Counted from the first letter of the stretch, positions 1 through 5,323 are shown. The stretch: 5,323 nucleotides of DNA from Candidatus Liptonbacteria bacterium RIFOXYD1_FULL_36_11 (GCA_001821375.1 MHLG01000015.1:1-5323), one strand, 5' to 3'. Translations and numbers: made by a program. The notes: generated from the letters alone by a model not told the origin.

Positions 1-314
1 TTATCGGATACTTTGGTTTTCCAGATAATATTTTTTTCATTTAAATAAATTTTATCTTCGGGTCCCCAGAGAGCGTCACTAAAGCGTAAGAGAACCGGAG
101 AGGAAATTTTCTCGCCGTTTTTTGGAATTTGTAGAAGATAAACATCAGACAAGGAAAGGCGCGGAAAGTAGGATAATTTTCCAAAATAAATATCGCCGGT
201 TATAGTGTAGACAGCATAATAGGAGTTACTTGGAAATGAGAAAAAAAAGAAAGAAGAAAATAAAACAACAATAAGTAAAACTGATAAAAAAATTATTAAG
301 AAAAATTTAAACAT
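1..314 (-). CDS. Membrane-anchored hypothetical protein, C-terminus cut off by the window edge
   Basis: An ATG at 314-312 opens a frame that stays open for 104 codons to the window edge, so the C-terminus is missing. Residues 4-27 are an almost unbroken hydrophobic stretch (FFLIIFLSVLLIVVLF, then a run of Phe). This is a signal anchor or uncleaved signal peptide, and the rest is probably outside the membrane. After it come YAVYTITGDIYFGKLSYFP (residues 33-51), SDVYLLQ (56-62) and ALWGPEDKIYLNEKNIIW (81-98). The combination of 'Y.VY..TGDIYFGKLS.FP', 'L.DVY.LQ' and 'WGPED..YLN' resembles a small uncharacterised family that I recall from Patescibacteria genomes; no function is known to me. The start lies 11 bp after the stop of the prepilin gene, so the two are probably co-transcribed and the product may act at the envelope with it. 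No Shine-Dalgarno sequence precedes the ATG. The coding region is well supported; the function is unknown. Confidence 0.78.
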   Translation of the reverse strand, partial: MFKFFLIIFLSVLLIVVLFSSFFFFSFPSNSYYAVYTITGDIYFGKLSYFPRLSLSDVYLLQIPKNGEKISSPVLLRFSDALWGPEDKIYLNEKNIIWKTKVSD

Positions 315-325
315 AGATAAAAAAA

Positions 326-1750
326 TTATTGTTGGTCGGAAGCGCGATCAATTTGAAAATTGCTATAGCCTTTTCTGATGCCGTTTACAAGATAATCAAA
401 AGAGGCATTACCTTTTTTGTTGTTTAGCTCTTTAACTGTAAAATGGGTGTTATCTTTTTCAGATATAAAGAGGCCGGCGGCGGAATCGGAAGTTAAAGTT
501 ACTTGAATAGTCACTCCGGTTGGTTCGGTGACTAAAGAAAAATTTTCCGGGAGGTTAATTGTTTTTTCGCCATTTTCTAAAGTAGAAGAACCGCGAATAT
601 AAGTGCCGACTTCAGGGCCTTCTAAGGCGGCAAACCAGATATATTTTCCTATTCCGACATTTTGGACAAAACTTTTACTTCCGGTTGCAACAATGTTTCC
701 AGAAACGTTTAAATTCCCGTCGGAAGGAGTAAGTTCATAAGTGCCGGTGCTGATAACTTTAACGTCATTATTAATAGTAGTGGTGGCAGTATGGGAAGTA
801 GTAATACTTAAAGCGCCGTCGGTGCCAACTGTAAGGTCAGCGTAATTTGCCGCTGAACCATCGGAATCATTATAAGCAAGGCGTAAATTTTGGCCAGTGG
901 CATGATTTAATTCAAGTGTTTTAGCGGGATTATTTGTGCCGATACCAACACTGCCAGTTGTGTAGTAGATATTACTTCCGGAAGTAGACCAAGTGGAAGT
1001 TCCGGCGCCAAGATTAGCCCAAGCGCCGCCTTGATAACCACGAAAAACATTATCCGTGCCGTTATAGTAGATAGCGCCGTTTGTGCCGGAGGGATCACTT
1101 GAGATGCTACCGACTTGCAGTAAGCCACTGACATTTAAGGTGCCGGCAAAATATCCGTTTAACCAGCGAGGATTAGAGGCGCCAACATTATAGGTGTTAT
1201 CTGCCGAAGGAATAAGGTCGGAGTCAAAAGTAACGGCAGAAACTCTTGCTACCGCGGTCCGAAAATCTTTTGAAATAGCCAAACTGGAATCAGTAGAGTT
1301 GTAAGATAAAGTAAAGTCAATTTTCACCGTGTCCTTGCCGGGAGGATTAGCCACTCTAGTAAAAGATAAAGAATCAAATTTTATAGCGGTGCTGTTTAAA
1401 GCAACCGGTGTGCCAGAGTCTGTTTCTTTTTTATAGATGTTGCCGTTTTCTAGATAAACATAGGTAGGGTCTTTAGTGCCGTCAGACATTCTTAGTTTTA
1501 AATTGTCTGTTGGGGTGTTAGAAGTAATATCAATTAAACTTGCTTCCGATATTGATTTTTTTATAGCGCCTAAAATAAATTGACTCTGCTCGGTTACTTC
1601 TATGTTAGCGTTTTCTCTGTTTTGAAGTTTAGTAACGGTAGTAAGTGTGCCAACCATCAGTCCGGAGACAGTAACAAAAATGCCGCTATAAATTAAAAGT
1701 TCAAGCAAGGAAAATCCGCTTGTTGGAGATAAATTTTTAAAAATTTTCAT
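326..1750 (-). CDS. Type IV prepilin-like protein fused to fibre/adhesin-type C-terminal modules
   Basis: This 474-residue surface protein probably enters the membrane as a type IV prepilin, is cut by a PilD-type prepilin peptidase, and joins a pilus or pseudopilus. The N-terminus has a short basic leader, then G12|F13 followed by SLLELLIYSGIF, with the conserved Glu at +5 (E17) and a hydrophobic helix to about residue 36. This is the class III signal that also fixes the start codon. Residues 40-172 look like a minor-pilin (PilW/GspJ-like) globular domain. From 180 the sequence changes style. It has a fibre motif 'PSADNTYNVGASNPRW' (181-196), a 'GTNGAIYYNGTDNVFRG' segment (222-238) and 'GSVGIGTNNPAKTLELN' (266-282), all typical of phage tail-fibre and adhesin shafts. 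The C-terminal domain (about 358-468) contains KSFV and 'AALEGPEVGTYIRG', as in the ends of many fibre-like proteins. I see no cysteine, and no S74 autoprotease motif. The prepilin part is confident; the adhesin role is inference. Confidence 0.9.
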   Translation of the reverse strand: MKIFKNLSPTSGFSLLELLIYSGIFVTVSGLMVGTLTTVTKLQNRENANIEVTEQSQFILGAIKKSISEASLIDITSNTPTDNLKLRMSDGTKDPTYVYLENGNIYKKETDSGTPVALNSTAIKFDSLSFTRVANPPGKDTVKIDFTLSYNSTDSSLAISKDFRTAVARVSAVTFDSDLIPSADNTYNVGASNPRWLNGYFAGTLNVSGLLQVGSISSDPSGTNGAIYYNGTDNVFRGYQGGAWANLGAGTSTWSTSGSNIYYTTGSVGIGTNNPAKTLELNHATGQNLRLAYNDSDGSAANYADLTVGTDGALSITTSHTATTTINNDVKVISTGTYELTPSDGNLNVSGNIVATGSKSFVQNVGIGKYIWFAALEGPEVGTYIRGSSTLENGEKTINLPENFSLVTEPTGVTIQVTLTSDSAAGLFISEKDNTHFTVKELNNKKGNASFDYLVNGIRKGYSNFQIDRASDQQ

Positions 1751-1805
1751 TTTGCTGCGGATTTTTTATAAGAACAGTTAGAAATCCTAAAAACTTGAAA
1801 AAAGA

Positions 1806-1822
1806 TTACAAGATAATTGTAA
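1806..1822. repeat. Inverted repeat TTACAA-N5-TTGTAA upstream of the prepilin gene
   Basis: Two 6-bp arms (1806-1811 and 1817-1822) form a perfect dyad with a 5-bp spacer. It overlaps the putative extended -10 element of the prepilin promoter, which is where a repressor operator could sit. In such AT-rich DNA a short dyad may arise by chance, and the two arms may simply be two overlapping -10-like sequences. Confidence 0.3.
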
Positions 1823-1824
1823 CA
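1816..1824 (-). promoter_or_regulatory. Possible extended -10 promoter element for the prepilin gene
   Basis: On the minus strand 1824-1816 reads TGTTACAAT, that is TG-N-TACAAT, a five-of-six match to TATAAT preceded by the extended TG. No TTGACA-like -35 box lies at the usual distance (the position holds ATCTCC). Transcription would start near 1809 and give a leader of about 58 nt before the ATG at 1750. It is the best candidate in the 299-bp gap, but AT-rich sequence gives many weak matches. Confidence 0.35.
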
Positions 1825-1877
1825 TAAAAAAATAAAGAGGAGATGGGGAAAACAACAACAGTTAAAAGTAACCCCCA

Positions 1878-1926
1878 GTGAAATAATTTGCTTCGCAAAT
1901 TAAAAATCCAAAGATTTTTAATTCAC
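1878..1926. repeat. Compound AT-rich double-hairpin element
   Basis: Three nested complementarities are visible. The arms 1885-1891 and 1895-1901 (AATTTGC/GCAAATT) close a 3-nt loop; on the minus strand this tip reads GCGAAGC. The arms 1898-1908 and 1913-1923 (AATTAAAAATC/GATTTTTAATT) form a perfect 11-bp stem with a 4-nt loop. GTGAA at 1878-1882 can pair with TTCAC at 1922-1926 and enclose both. The two hairpins share 1898-1901, so at full length they exclude each other; slightly shortened they fit together in a three-way junction. It lies between alaS and the prepilin gene, just beside the GC-rich palindrome. No T-run follows either stem, so it is not a standard intrinsic terminator. It could be a remnant mobile repeat or an RNA-processing site. 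Confidence 0.55.
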
Positions 1927-1928
1927 AG

Positions 1929-1948
1929 CCTGCCTGCCGGCAGGCAGG
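1929..1948. repeat. 20-bp perfect GC-rich palindrome, copy 1
   Basis: The sequence CCTGCCTGCCGGCAGGCAGG is its own reverse complement over all 20 bases and stands out sharply against the AT-rich background. It lies in the gap between alaS and the prepilin gene. A 17-bp core (1932-1948) recurs exactly at 1999-2015. I recall near-identical palindromes scattered between genes in Patescibacteria genomes, where they behave like REP elements. The strand is undefined because of the symmetry. Confidence 0.8.
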
Positions 1949-1991
1949 AGTAAAAGAGTTTGTAAAGTTGAAAAGTAAATATGTAGTTTCT

Positions 1992-2020
1992 GCTTGCCGC
2001 CTGCCGGCAGGCAGGCTTGC
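1992..2020. repeat. GC-rich palindrome, copy 2, flanked by GCTTGC direct repeats
   Basis: The stretch 1999-2015 (GCCTGCCGGCAGGCAGG) is identical to 17 bp of copy 1, with its centre 67 bp away. The left arm differs from copy 1. The perfect palindrome here is 14 bp (1999-2012) and can be extended to a 10-bp stem over 1996-2016 by bulging A2013. The hexamer GCTTGC occurs on both sides (1992-1997 and 2015-2020), overlapping the core by one base on the right; it may be a duplication scar or chance. The copy begins about 30 bp after the alaS stop codon and could act as a 3' mRNA stabiliser. No T-run follows, so a terminator role is weak. Confidence 0.72.
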
Positions 2021-2049
2021 GCCGGAATAACAGAGGAAAAAAATGAAAA

Positions 2050-3882
2050 TTATAATAGGACGGCGCGGAGGCGGCGGATGCCGGCGGAAGATGATTCTTC
2101 TTTGATTATTTTAAAAGTTCCTTTAAGCTCGCTAGTGCGCATAACATGCGGGCCGCCGCAAATTTCTTTAGAAAAGTTTTGCGCTCCTTCGCCAATAAAA
2201 TATACTTTTACTTTTTCGCCATATTTATGTTCAAAAACTCCAGTCGCGCCGAGTTTTTTAGCTTCTTCCAGCGGCATTTCTTTACAGCGCACCGGCAAAT
2301 CTTTGGCTATTTGTTTATTCACCAAATCTTCAACTTGTTGCATCTGTTCCGCCGTCATTTTTTCCGGATGGGAAATATCAAAGCGCAGGCGCTCGGGAGT
2401 AATATTACTCCCCTTTTGTTCAACATGCGGACCCAAAACACGACGTAAAGCTTCCAGCATTAAATGCGCGGCCGTGTGCAATTTTTTCGTTTCCTCGCTT
2501 GCGTCCGCGAGCCCGCCTTTAAACATTCCGGCGGAGGCGGTGCGGGAAAGTTCGGAGTGTTTTTGTAATTCTTTATTAAAATCCATTAAATCAACAATTA
2601 TTTCTTTTTCTTTTGCAATTTCAATAGTTAATTCTATCGGAAAGCCAAAAGTGGTAAATAATCTAAAAGCTATAAAACCGGGCATTTTTTTTGGTTTGTC
2701 TTTTATTTTTTCTAAAGCTATTTTTTCCGCATTTGGATTTTCTTCCCAGTATGCTTCCGGATCTTTATACCATTTATTAAATTCTTTTAAGCCTTTTTCT
2801 AAGGTTTGATAAAATTTTTCTTCTTCTTTTTCTAATTCGTTAAAAATAAATTCTTTATTTTTTTTGATTTCCGGATAAACATTTTCGTAAATTTTAATAA
2901 CTTCTTCAGCTAATTTTATCGTAAAGTTTTGAATGATGTTTAATTGTTTGCTGTAGCGGACAGCGCGGCGAATAAGGCGGCGCAGAATATATCCTTGATT
3001 TTTATTAGATGGCTCTATTCTTTTATCATCTCCTAAAATCATTACTGCCGCTTTAGTATGGTCGGCGATAATTCTAAAAGCTTTTTCATTGCCTTCATAT
3101 TTTTTACCAGACAACTCCTCAATTTTTTTTATAATCGGCCAAAAAAGTTCAGTGCGGTAATTATCATCAAACCCGTTAATAACCGCCAGCGTGCGCTCTA
3201 GGCCCATGCCAGTGTCCACATTTTTTTGCGCGAGGGGTAAAAAATTGCCATCAGTATTTTTATTGTATTGCATAAAAACATCATTCCAGATTTCTACCCA
3301 ATTTTTGTCTTCCGGATTAAATTTTTCTGGCGGTTCGCTTTTGCCAGTACAATAAAAAATTTCCGTATCTGGACCGCAAGGACCGGTAATGCCAGCCGGA
3401 CCCCACCAATTATCTTTTTTAGAAAGTTCGGCAATTCTATTTTCCGGCATATTTAAAGACAACCAAATTTTTTTAGCTTCTTCGTCTTTTGGCGCATCTT
3501 TGTCACCCGCAAAAACCGAAACCGCGATTCTGTTTTTATCCAATTTTAAAACTTCAGTTAAAAACTCCCAGCTTAATTCAATCGCTTCTTTTTTAAAGTA
3601 GTCTCCAAGCGACCAGTTGCCGAGCATTTCAAAAAAAGTGTGGTGTGTAGCGTCGCCAACTTCATCAATGTCGCTCATACGGATGCATTTTTGCACATCG
3701 GCTAGGCGCGTTCCTTCTGGATGTTTTTCTCCCATTAAATACGGCACTAAGGGATGCATGCCAGCCGTGGTAAATAAAACTGTCGGATCGTTTTCCGGAA
3801 TTAAAGAAGCAGAAGGAATTACGGCGTGTTTTTTTTCTTTAAAAAAGTCCAGAAATTTTTTTCTTAAAGAGTTAGCGTCCAT
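2050..3882 (-). CDS. alaS: Alanyl-tRNA synthetase, short form lacking the C-Ala domain
   Basis: This cytoplasmic class II enzyme activates alanine with ATP, loads it on tRNA-Ala, and removes mischarged Ser or Gly. The 610 residues cover the catalytic domain (about 1-240), with TTAGM (38-42), HHTFFEMLGNWSLGDYF (80-96), WNDVFMQY (199-206) and motif 3 DTGMGLER (223-230). Next is the tRNA-recognition region with GYILRRLIRRAVRY (297-310). The editing domain has its zinc ligands H469/H473 (HTAAH) and C575/H579 (CGGPH), and the chain ends right after SSSAGIRRLRAVLL. E. coli AlaRS is about 876 residues, so the C-terminal oligomerisation/C-Ala part is absent. The frame ends in a clean TAA and no continuation is visible in the next 300 bp, so this is a natural short form, not a frameshift. 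The start matches the family N-terminus (LRKKFLDFFKEKKH), although no Shine-Dalgarno is seen. It lies 31 bp after the sigma-factor gene and is probably in one operon with it. Confidence 0.97.
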   Translation of the reverse strand: MDANSLRKKFLDFFKEKKHAVIPSASLIPENDPTVLFTTAGMHPLVPYLMGEKHPEGTRLADVQKCIRMSDIDEVGDATHHTFFEMLGNWSLGDYFKKEAIELSWEFLTEVLKLDKNRIAVSVFAGDKDAPKDEEAKKIWLSLNMPENRIAELSKKDNWWGPAGITGPCGPDTEIFYCTGKSEPPEKFNPEDKNWVEIWNDVFMQYNKNTDGNFLPLAQKNVDTGMGLERTLAVINGFDDNYRTELFWPIIKKIEELSGKKYEGNEKAFRIIADHTKAAVMILGDDKRIEPSNKNQGYILRRLIRRAVRYSKQLNIIQNFTIKLAEEVIKIYENVYPEIKKNKEFIFNELEKEEEKFYQTLEKGLKEFNKWYKDPEAYWEENPNAEKIALEKIKDKPKKMPGFIAFRLFTTFGFPIELTIEIAKEKEIIVDLMDFNKELQKHSELSRTASAGMFKGGLADASEETKKLHTAAHLMLEALRRVLGPHVEQKGSNITPERLRFDISHPEKMTAEQMQQVEDLVNKQIAKDLPVRCKEMPLEEAKKLGATGVFEHKYGEKVKVYFIGEGAQNFSKEICGGPHVMRTSELKGTFKIIKEESSSAGIRRLRAVLL

Positions 3883-3913
3883 AAAAAAATAAATAGCTGA
3901 TTAGGAAAAAAAA

Positions 3914-5278
3914 TTAGTATTCTTCCAAAGCTTTGGAGTTTTCGTGGTCTTTCATTTTTTCCAGAGCTTTAGCTTCAATTTGGCGGATGCGTTCACGAGT
4001 AACGCTAAAAACTTTACCTACCTCTTCAAGAGTATGAGTGACGCCGTCTTTTAAGCCAAAACGCATTTCCAGAATTTTTTGCTCGCGTTCGGTTAAGTCA
4101 ATTAAAATATCATGAATTTTGTCCTTTAAAAGAGAACGGGCGGCATTTTGCGCCGGGCTTAAATTTTTTTCGTCTTGAATAAATTCTAAGAGCTTTGAAT
4201 CTTCCTCATCGTCCCCTATTGGAGATTCTAGGGAGATTACTTCTTGAGAAATTTTTTGGATATGACGAATTTTTTCAACATTAACGCCCATTTCGGCGGC
4301 AATTTCTTCAGCTAGCGGCTCGCGTCCTAAATCCTGCGCCAGTTTTCTTTTTAGCTGGGTGAATTTGGAAATAGTTTCTACCATATGCACAGGAATGCGA
4401 ATAGTGCGAGATTGGTCTGCTAGAGCGCGTGTGATGGCCTGGCGAATCCACCAAGTGGCGTAAGTGGAAAATTTAAAACCTTTACGATAATCAAATTTAT
4501 CAACAGCGCGAGAAAGACCGATATTTCCTTCTTGAATTAAATCTAGAATAGAAAGGTTGGGACTGCGGTTGACATAACGCTTGGCTATGGAAACTACGAG
4601 ACGTAAGTTGGCTTTGATTAATTTATGCCGCGCTTCTTCAATTCCTTCTTCTGATTTTTTTGCTAAATCTTTTTCTTCGGCAAAAGTTAATAAAGGAGTT
4701 TTTCCTATTTCTTTTAAGTAAACTTGGACAGCGTCCGGCAAGCCTTCGTCGGAGAAAGCCGCCATTTCAAGTTCTTTTTTTGTTATCTCGTTTTTATCAA
4801 GAGGGACATCAATAAGCTGGCTGGTTTCAATTATTTTAATATTTTCCCTTTCTAAAATATCATAAACCTCCTCTAAAAGGTCAATTTCTTTTTCTATTTC
4901 CGGGAAGAGATAAATTATTTCGCTGTCGGTAACAAAGCCTTTGCTTTTTCCACGGGTGAGAAGTTCATCTAAAGATTCATTTCCTCCAATAATGCCGACT
5001 TCTCTGCTTTTTTCTTGCTCTTTGGATTTAGCCAGTCTTTCTTTCGTGCGGTCTTTTGGAACTTCCAGAATTTCAATGACTTTAGATTTACTGGGTTTTG
5101 TTTTGGGTTTGGATTTAGATTTTAGAAATAATTTTTTAAGCTGGGTGTTTTTTTTCTTTTTTATCGCTTTTGGTTTTTTGGCTTTTATGTTTTTCTTTAC
5201 AGATTTCTTTTTTACCGTTTTTGCTGTTTTTTTAACGGTATGCTTTTTTACCTGCTTTTTTGATTTTTTTTTAGCCAT
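3914..5278 (-). CDS. rpoD: Primary (housekeeping) sigma-70 factor RpoD/SigA
   Basis: This is the dissociable RNA polymerase subunit that recognises -10/-35 promoters and melts DNA. Its 454 residues contain a region 1.1-like segment (about 102-150, LDELLTRGKSKGFVTDSEI), region 1.2 (182-208, DAVQVYLKEIGKTPLLT) and the core region 2 (about 217-300). Region 2 includes LDLIQEGNIGLSRAVDKF (245-262), KGFKFSTYATWWIRQAITRA (266-285) and RTIRIPVHMVETI (291-303), the near-invariant signature of group 1 factors. Region 3 follows (304-380), then region 4 (384-443) with the -35-binding helix-turn-helix LEEVGKVFSVTRERIRQIEAK. The presence of region 1.1 and the exact 2.4 sequence make it the essential sigma factor, not an alternative one. 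Odd points are a leader of 66 residues with 32 lysines and no acidic residue, and a region 2.1-2.2 link (VNRSPNLSILDL) two residues longer than in E. coli. ATG at 5278 gives MAKKKSKK; later starts would trim only the leader. Confidence 0.97.
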   Translation of the reverse strand: MAKKKSKKQVKKHTVKKTAKTVKKKSVKKNIKAKKPKAIKKKKNTQLKKLFLKSKSKPKTKPSKSKVIEILEVPKDRTKERLAKSKEQEKSREVGIIGGNESLDELLTRGKSKGFVTDSEIIYLFPEIEKEIDLLEEVYDILERENIKIIETSQLIDVPLDKNEITKKELEMAAFSDEGLPDAVQVYLKEIGKTPLLTFAEEKDLAKKSEEGIEEARHKLIKANLRLVVSIAKRYVNRSPNLSILDLIQEGNIGLSRAVDKFDYRKGFKFSTYATWWIRQAITRALADQSRTIRIPVHMVETISKFTQLKRKLAQDLGREPLAEEIAAEMGVNVEKIRHIQKISQEVISLESPIGDDEEDSKLLEFIQDEKNLSPAQNAARSLLKDKIHDILIDLTEREQKILEMRFGLKDGVTHTLEEVGKVFSVTRERIRQIEAKALEKMKDHENSKALEEY

Positions 5279-5323
5279 GCCTGTTTAAAAATTTAAATAG
5301 TTGTAACGGATAAAGAGCTACAA
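5279..5323 (-). promoter_or_regulatory. Partial upstream leader of the sigma-factor gene
   Basis: Only 45 bp upstream of the rpoD ATG are visible. On the minus strand they are AT-rich, with TATTTAAAT near 5299-5291 as a weak -10-like candidate and TTGTAG at 5323-5318 as a weak -35-like candidate. The bases just before the ATG (AAACAGGC) contain no convincing Shine-Dalgarno. The region may belong to an operon that starts outside the window, so this is noted only as the leader, with no firm promoter call. Confidence 0.2.

Noticed and set aside
907..1134. Short open frame in another minus-strand frame inside the prepilin gene
   Set aside because: It is out of frame within a region with a clear protein signature and has no start signal or recognisable domain.
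326..1210. Prophage or phage tail gene, because of fibre-like motifs
   Set aside because: The motifs are in the same frame as a prepilin signal, and no other phage genes are nearby; neighbours are housekeeping or envelope genes.
1898..1923. Rho-independent terminator for alaS
   Set aside because: The 11-bp stem is AT-rich and is followed on the minus strand by TGCGAAGC, not a T-run. The GC palindromes also lack a T-run downstream.
1929..2015. Start of a CRISPR array
   Set aside because: There are only two copies, of unequal length, and a palindrome of this type with no third repeat or regular spacing does not form an array.
1751..2049. Missing C-Ala domain of AlaRS displaced by a frameshift
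   Set aside because: The 299 bp after the alaS stop have stops in all minus frames and are filled by repeats and hairpins, with no coding resemblance.
1994..2809. Long open frame on the plus strand opposite alaS
   Set aside because: It lies antisense to strongly conserved AlaRS sequence, starts inside the GC palindrome, and its translation has no recognisable domain; it is a by-product of the codon use of alaS.
3268..3892. Several short plus-strand open frames opposite the 5' half of alaS
   Set aside because: They are fully antisense to the catalytic domain, with low-complexity Phe/Ser-rich products and no ribosome binding sites.
4941..5288. Plus-strand frame encoding a Phe-rich, apparently membrane-like protein
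   Set aside because: The Phe/Leu runs are only the complement of the lysine codons in the sigma-factor leader; a real membrane protein is not supported.

Overview
The window is AT-rich and comes from a compact bacterial genome, most probably a Patescibacteria/CPR lineage (Parcubacteria-like). Four things suggest this: a short alanyl-tRNA synthetase without the usual C-terminal domain; a primary sigma factor with a very lysine-rich leader and a slightly longer region 2.1-2.2 junction; a type IV prepilin fused to fibre-like modules; and GC-rich palindromes of the CCTGCCTGCCGGCAGGCAGG kind between genes in an otherwise AT-rich background. The assignment is inferred from remembered family features, not from a search. 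All complete genes end in TAA, none has an in-frame TGA, and nothing points to a recoded UGA.

All four genes read on the minus strand, so transcription runs from high to low coordinates. First comes the housekeeping sigma-70 factor (5278-3914). After 31 bp comes alanyl-tRNA synthetase (3882-2050), a likely co-transcribed housekeeping pair. A 299-bp intergenic region (2049-1751) follows. It carries two copies of a GC-rich palindrome, an AT-rich double-hairpin element and a possible extended -10 promoter for the next gene. Next is a 474-residue prepilin-like protein (1750-326) whose C-terminal two thirds look like phage-tail-fibre/adhesin modules. Only 11 bp further on is a small membrane-anchored protein (314 to the window edge, incomplete).

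Functionally the window splits in two. The right half is core information processing: promoter recognition and tRNA charging. The left half is probably surface biology: a pilin-anchored fibre or adhesin followed by a protein with one N-terminal membrane segment. The most interesting object is the prepilin-fibre fusion, which could place a phage-like receptor-binding module on a pilus or pseudopilus. No RNA genes, CRISPR arrays, insertion sequences or convincing intrinsic terminators were found.
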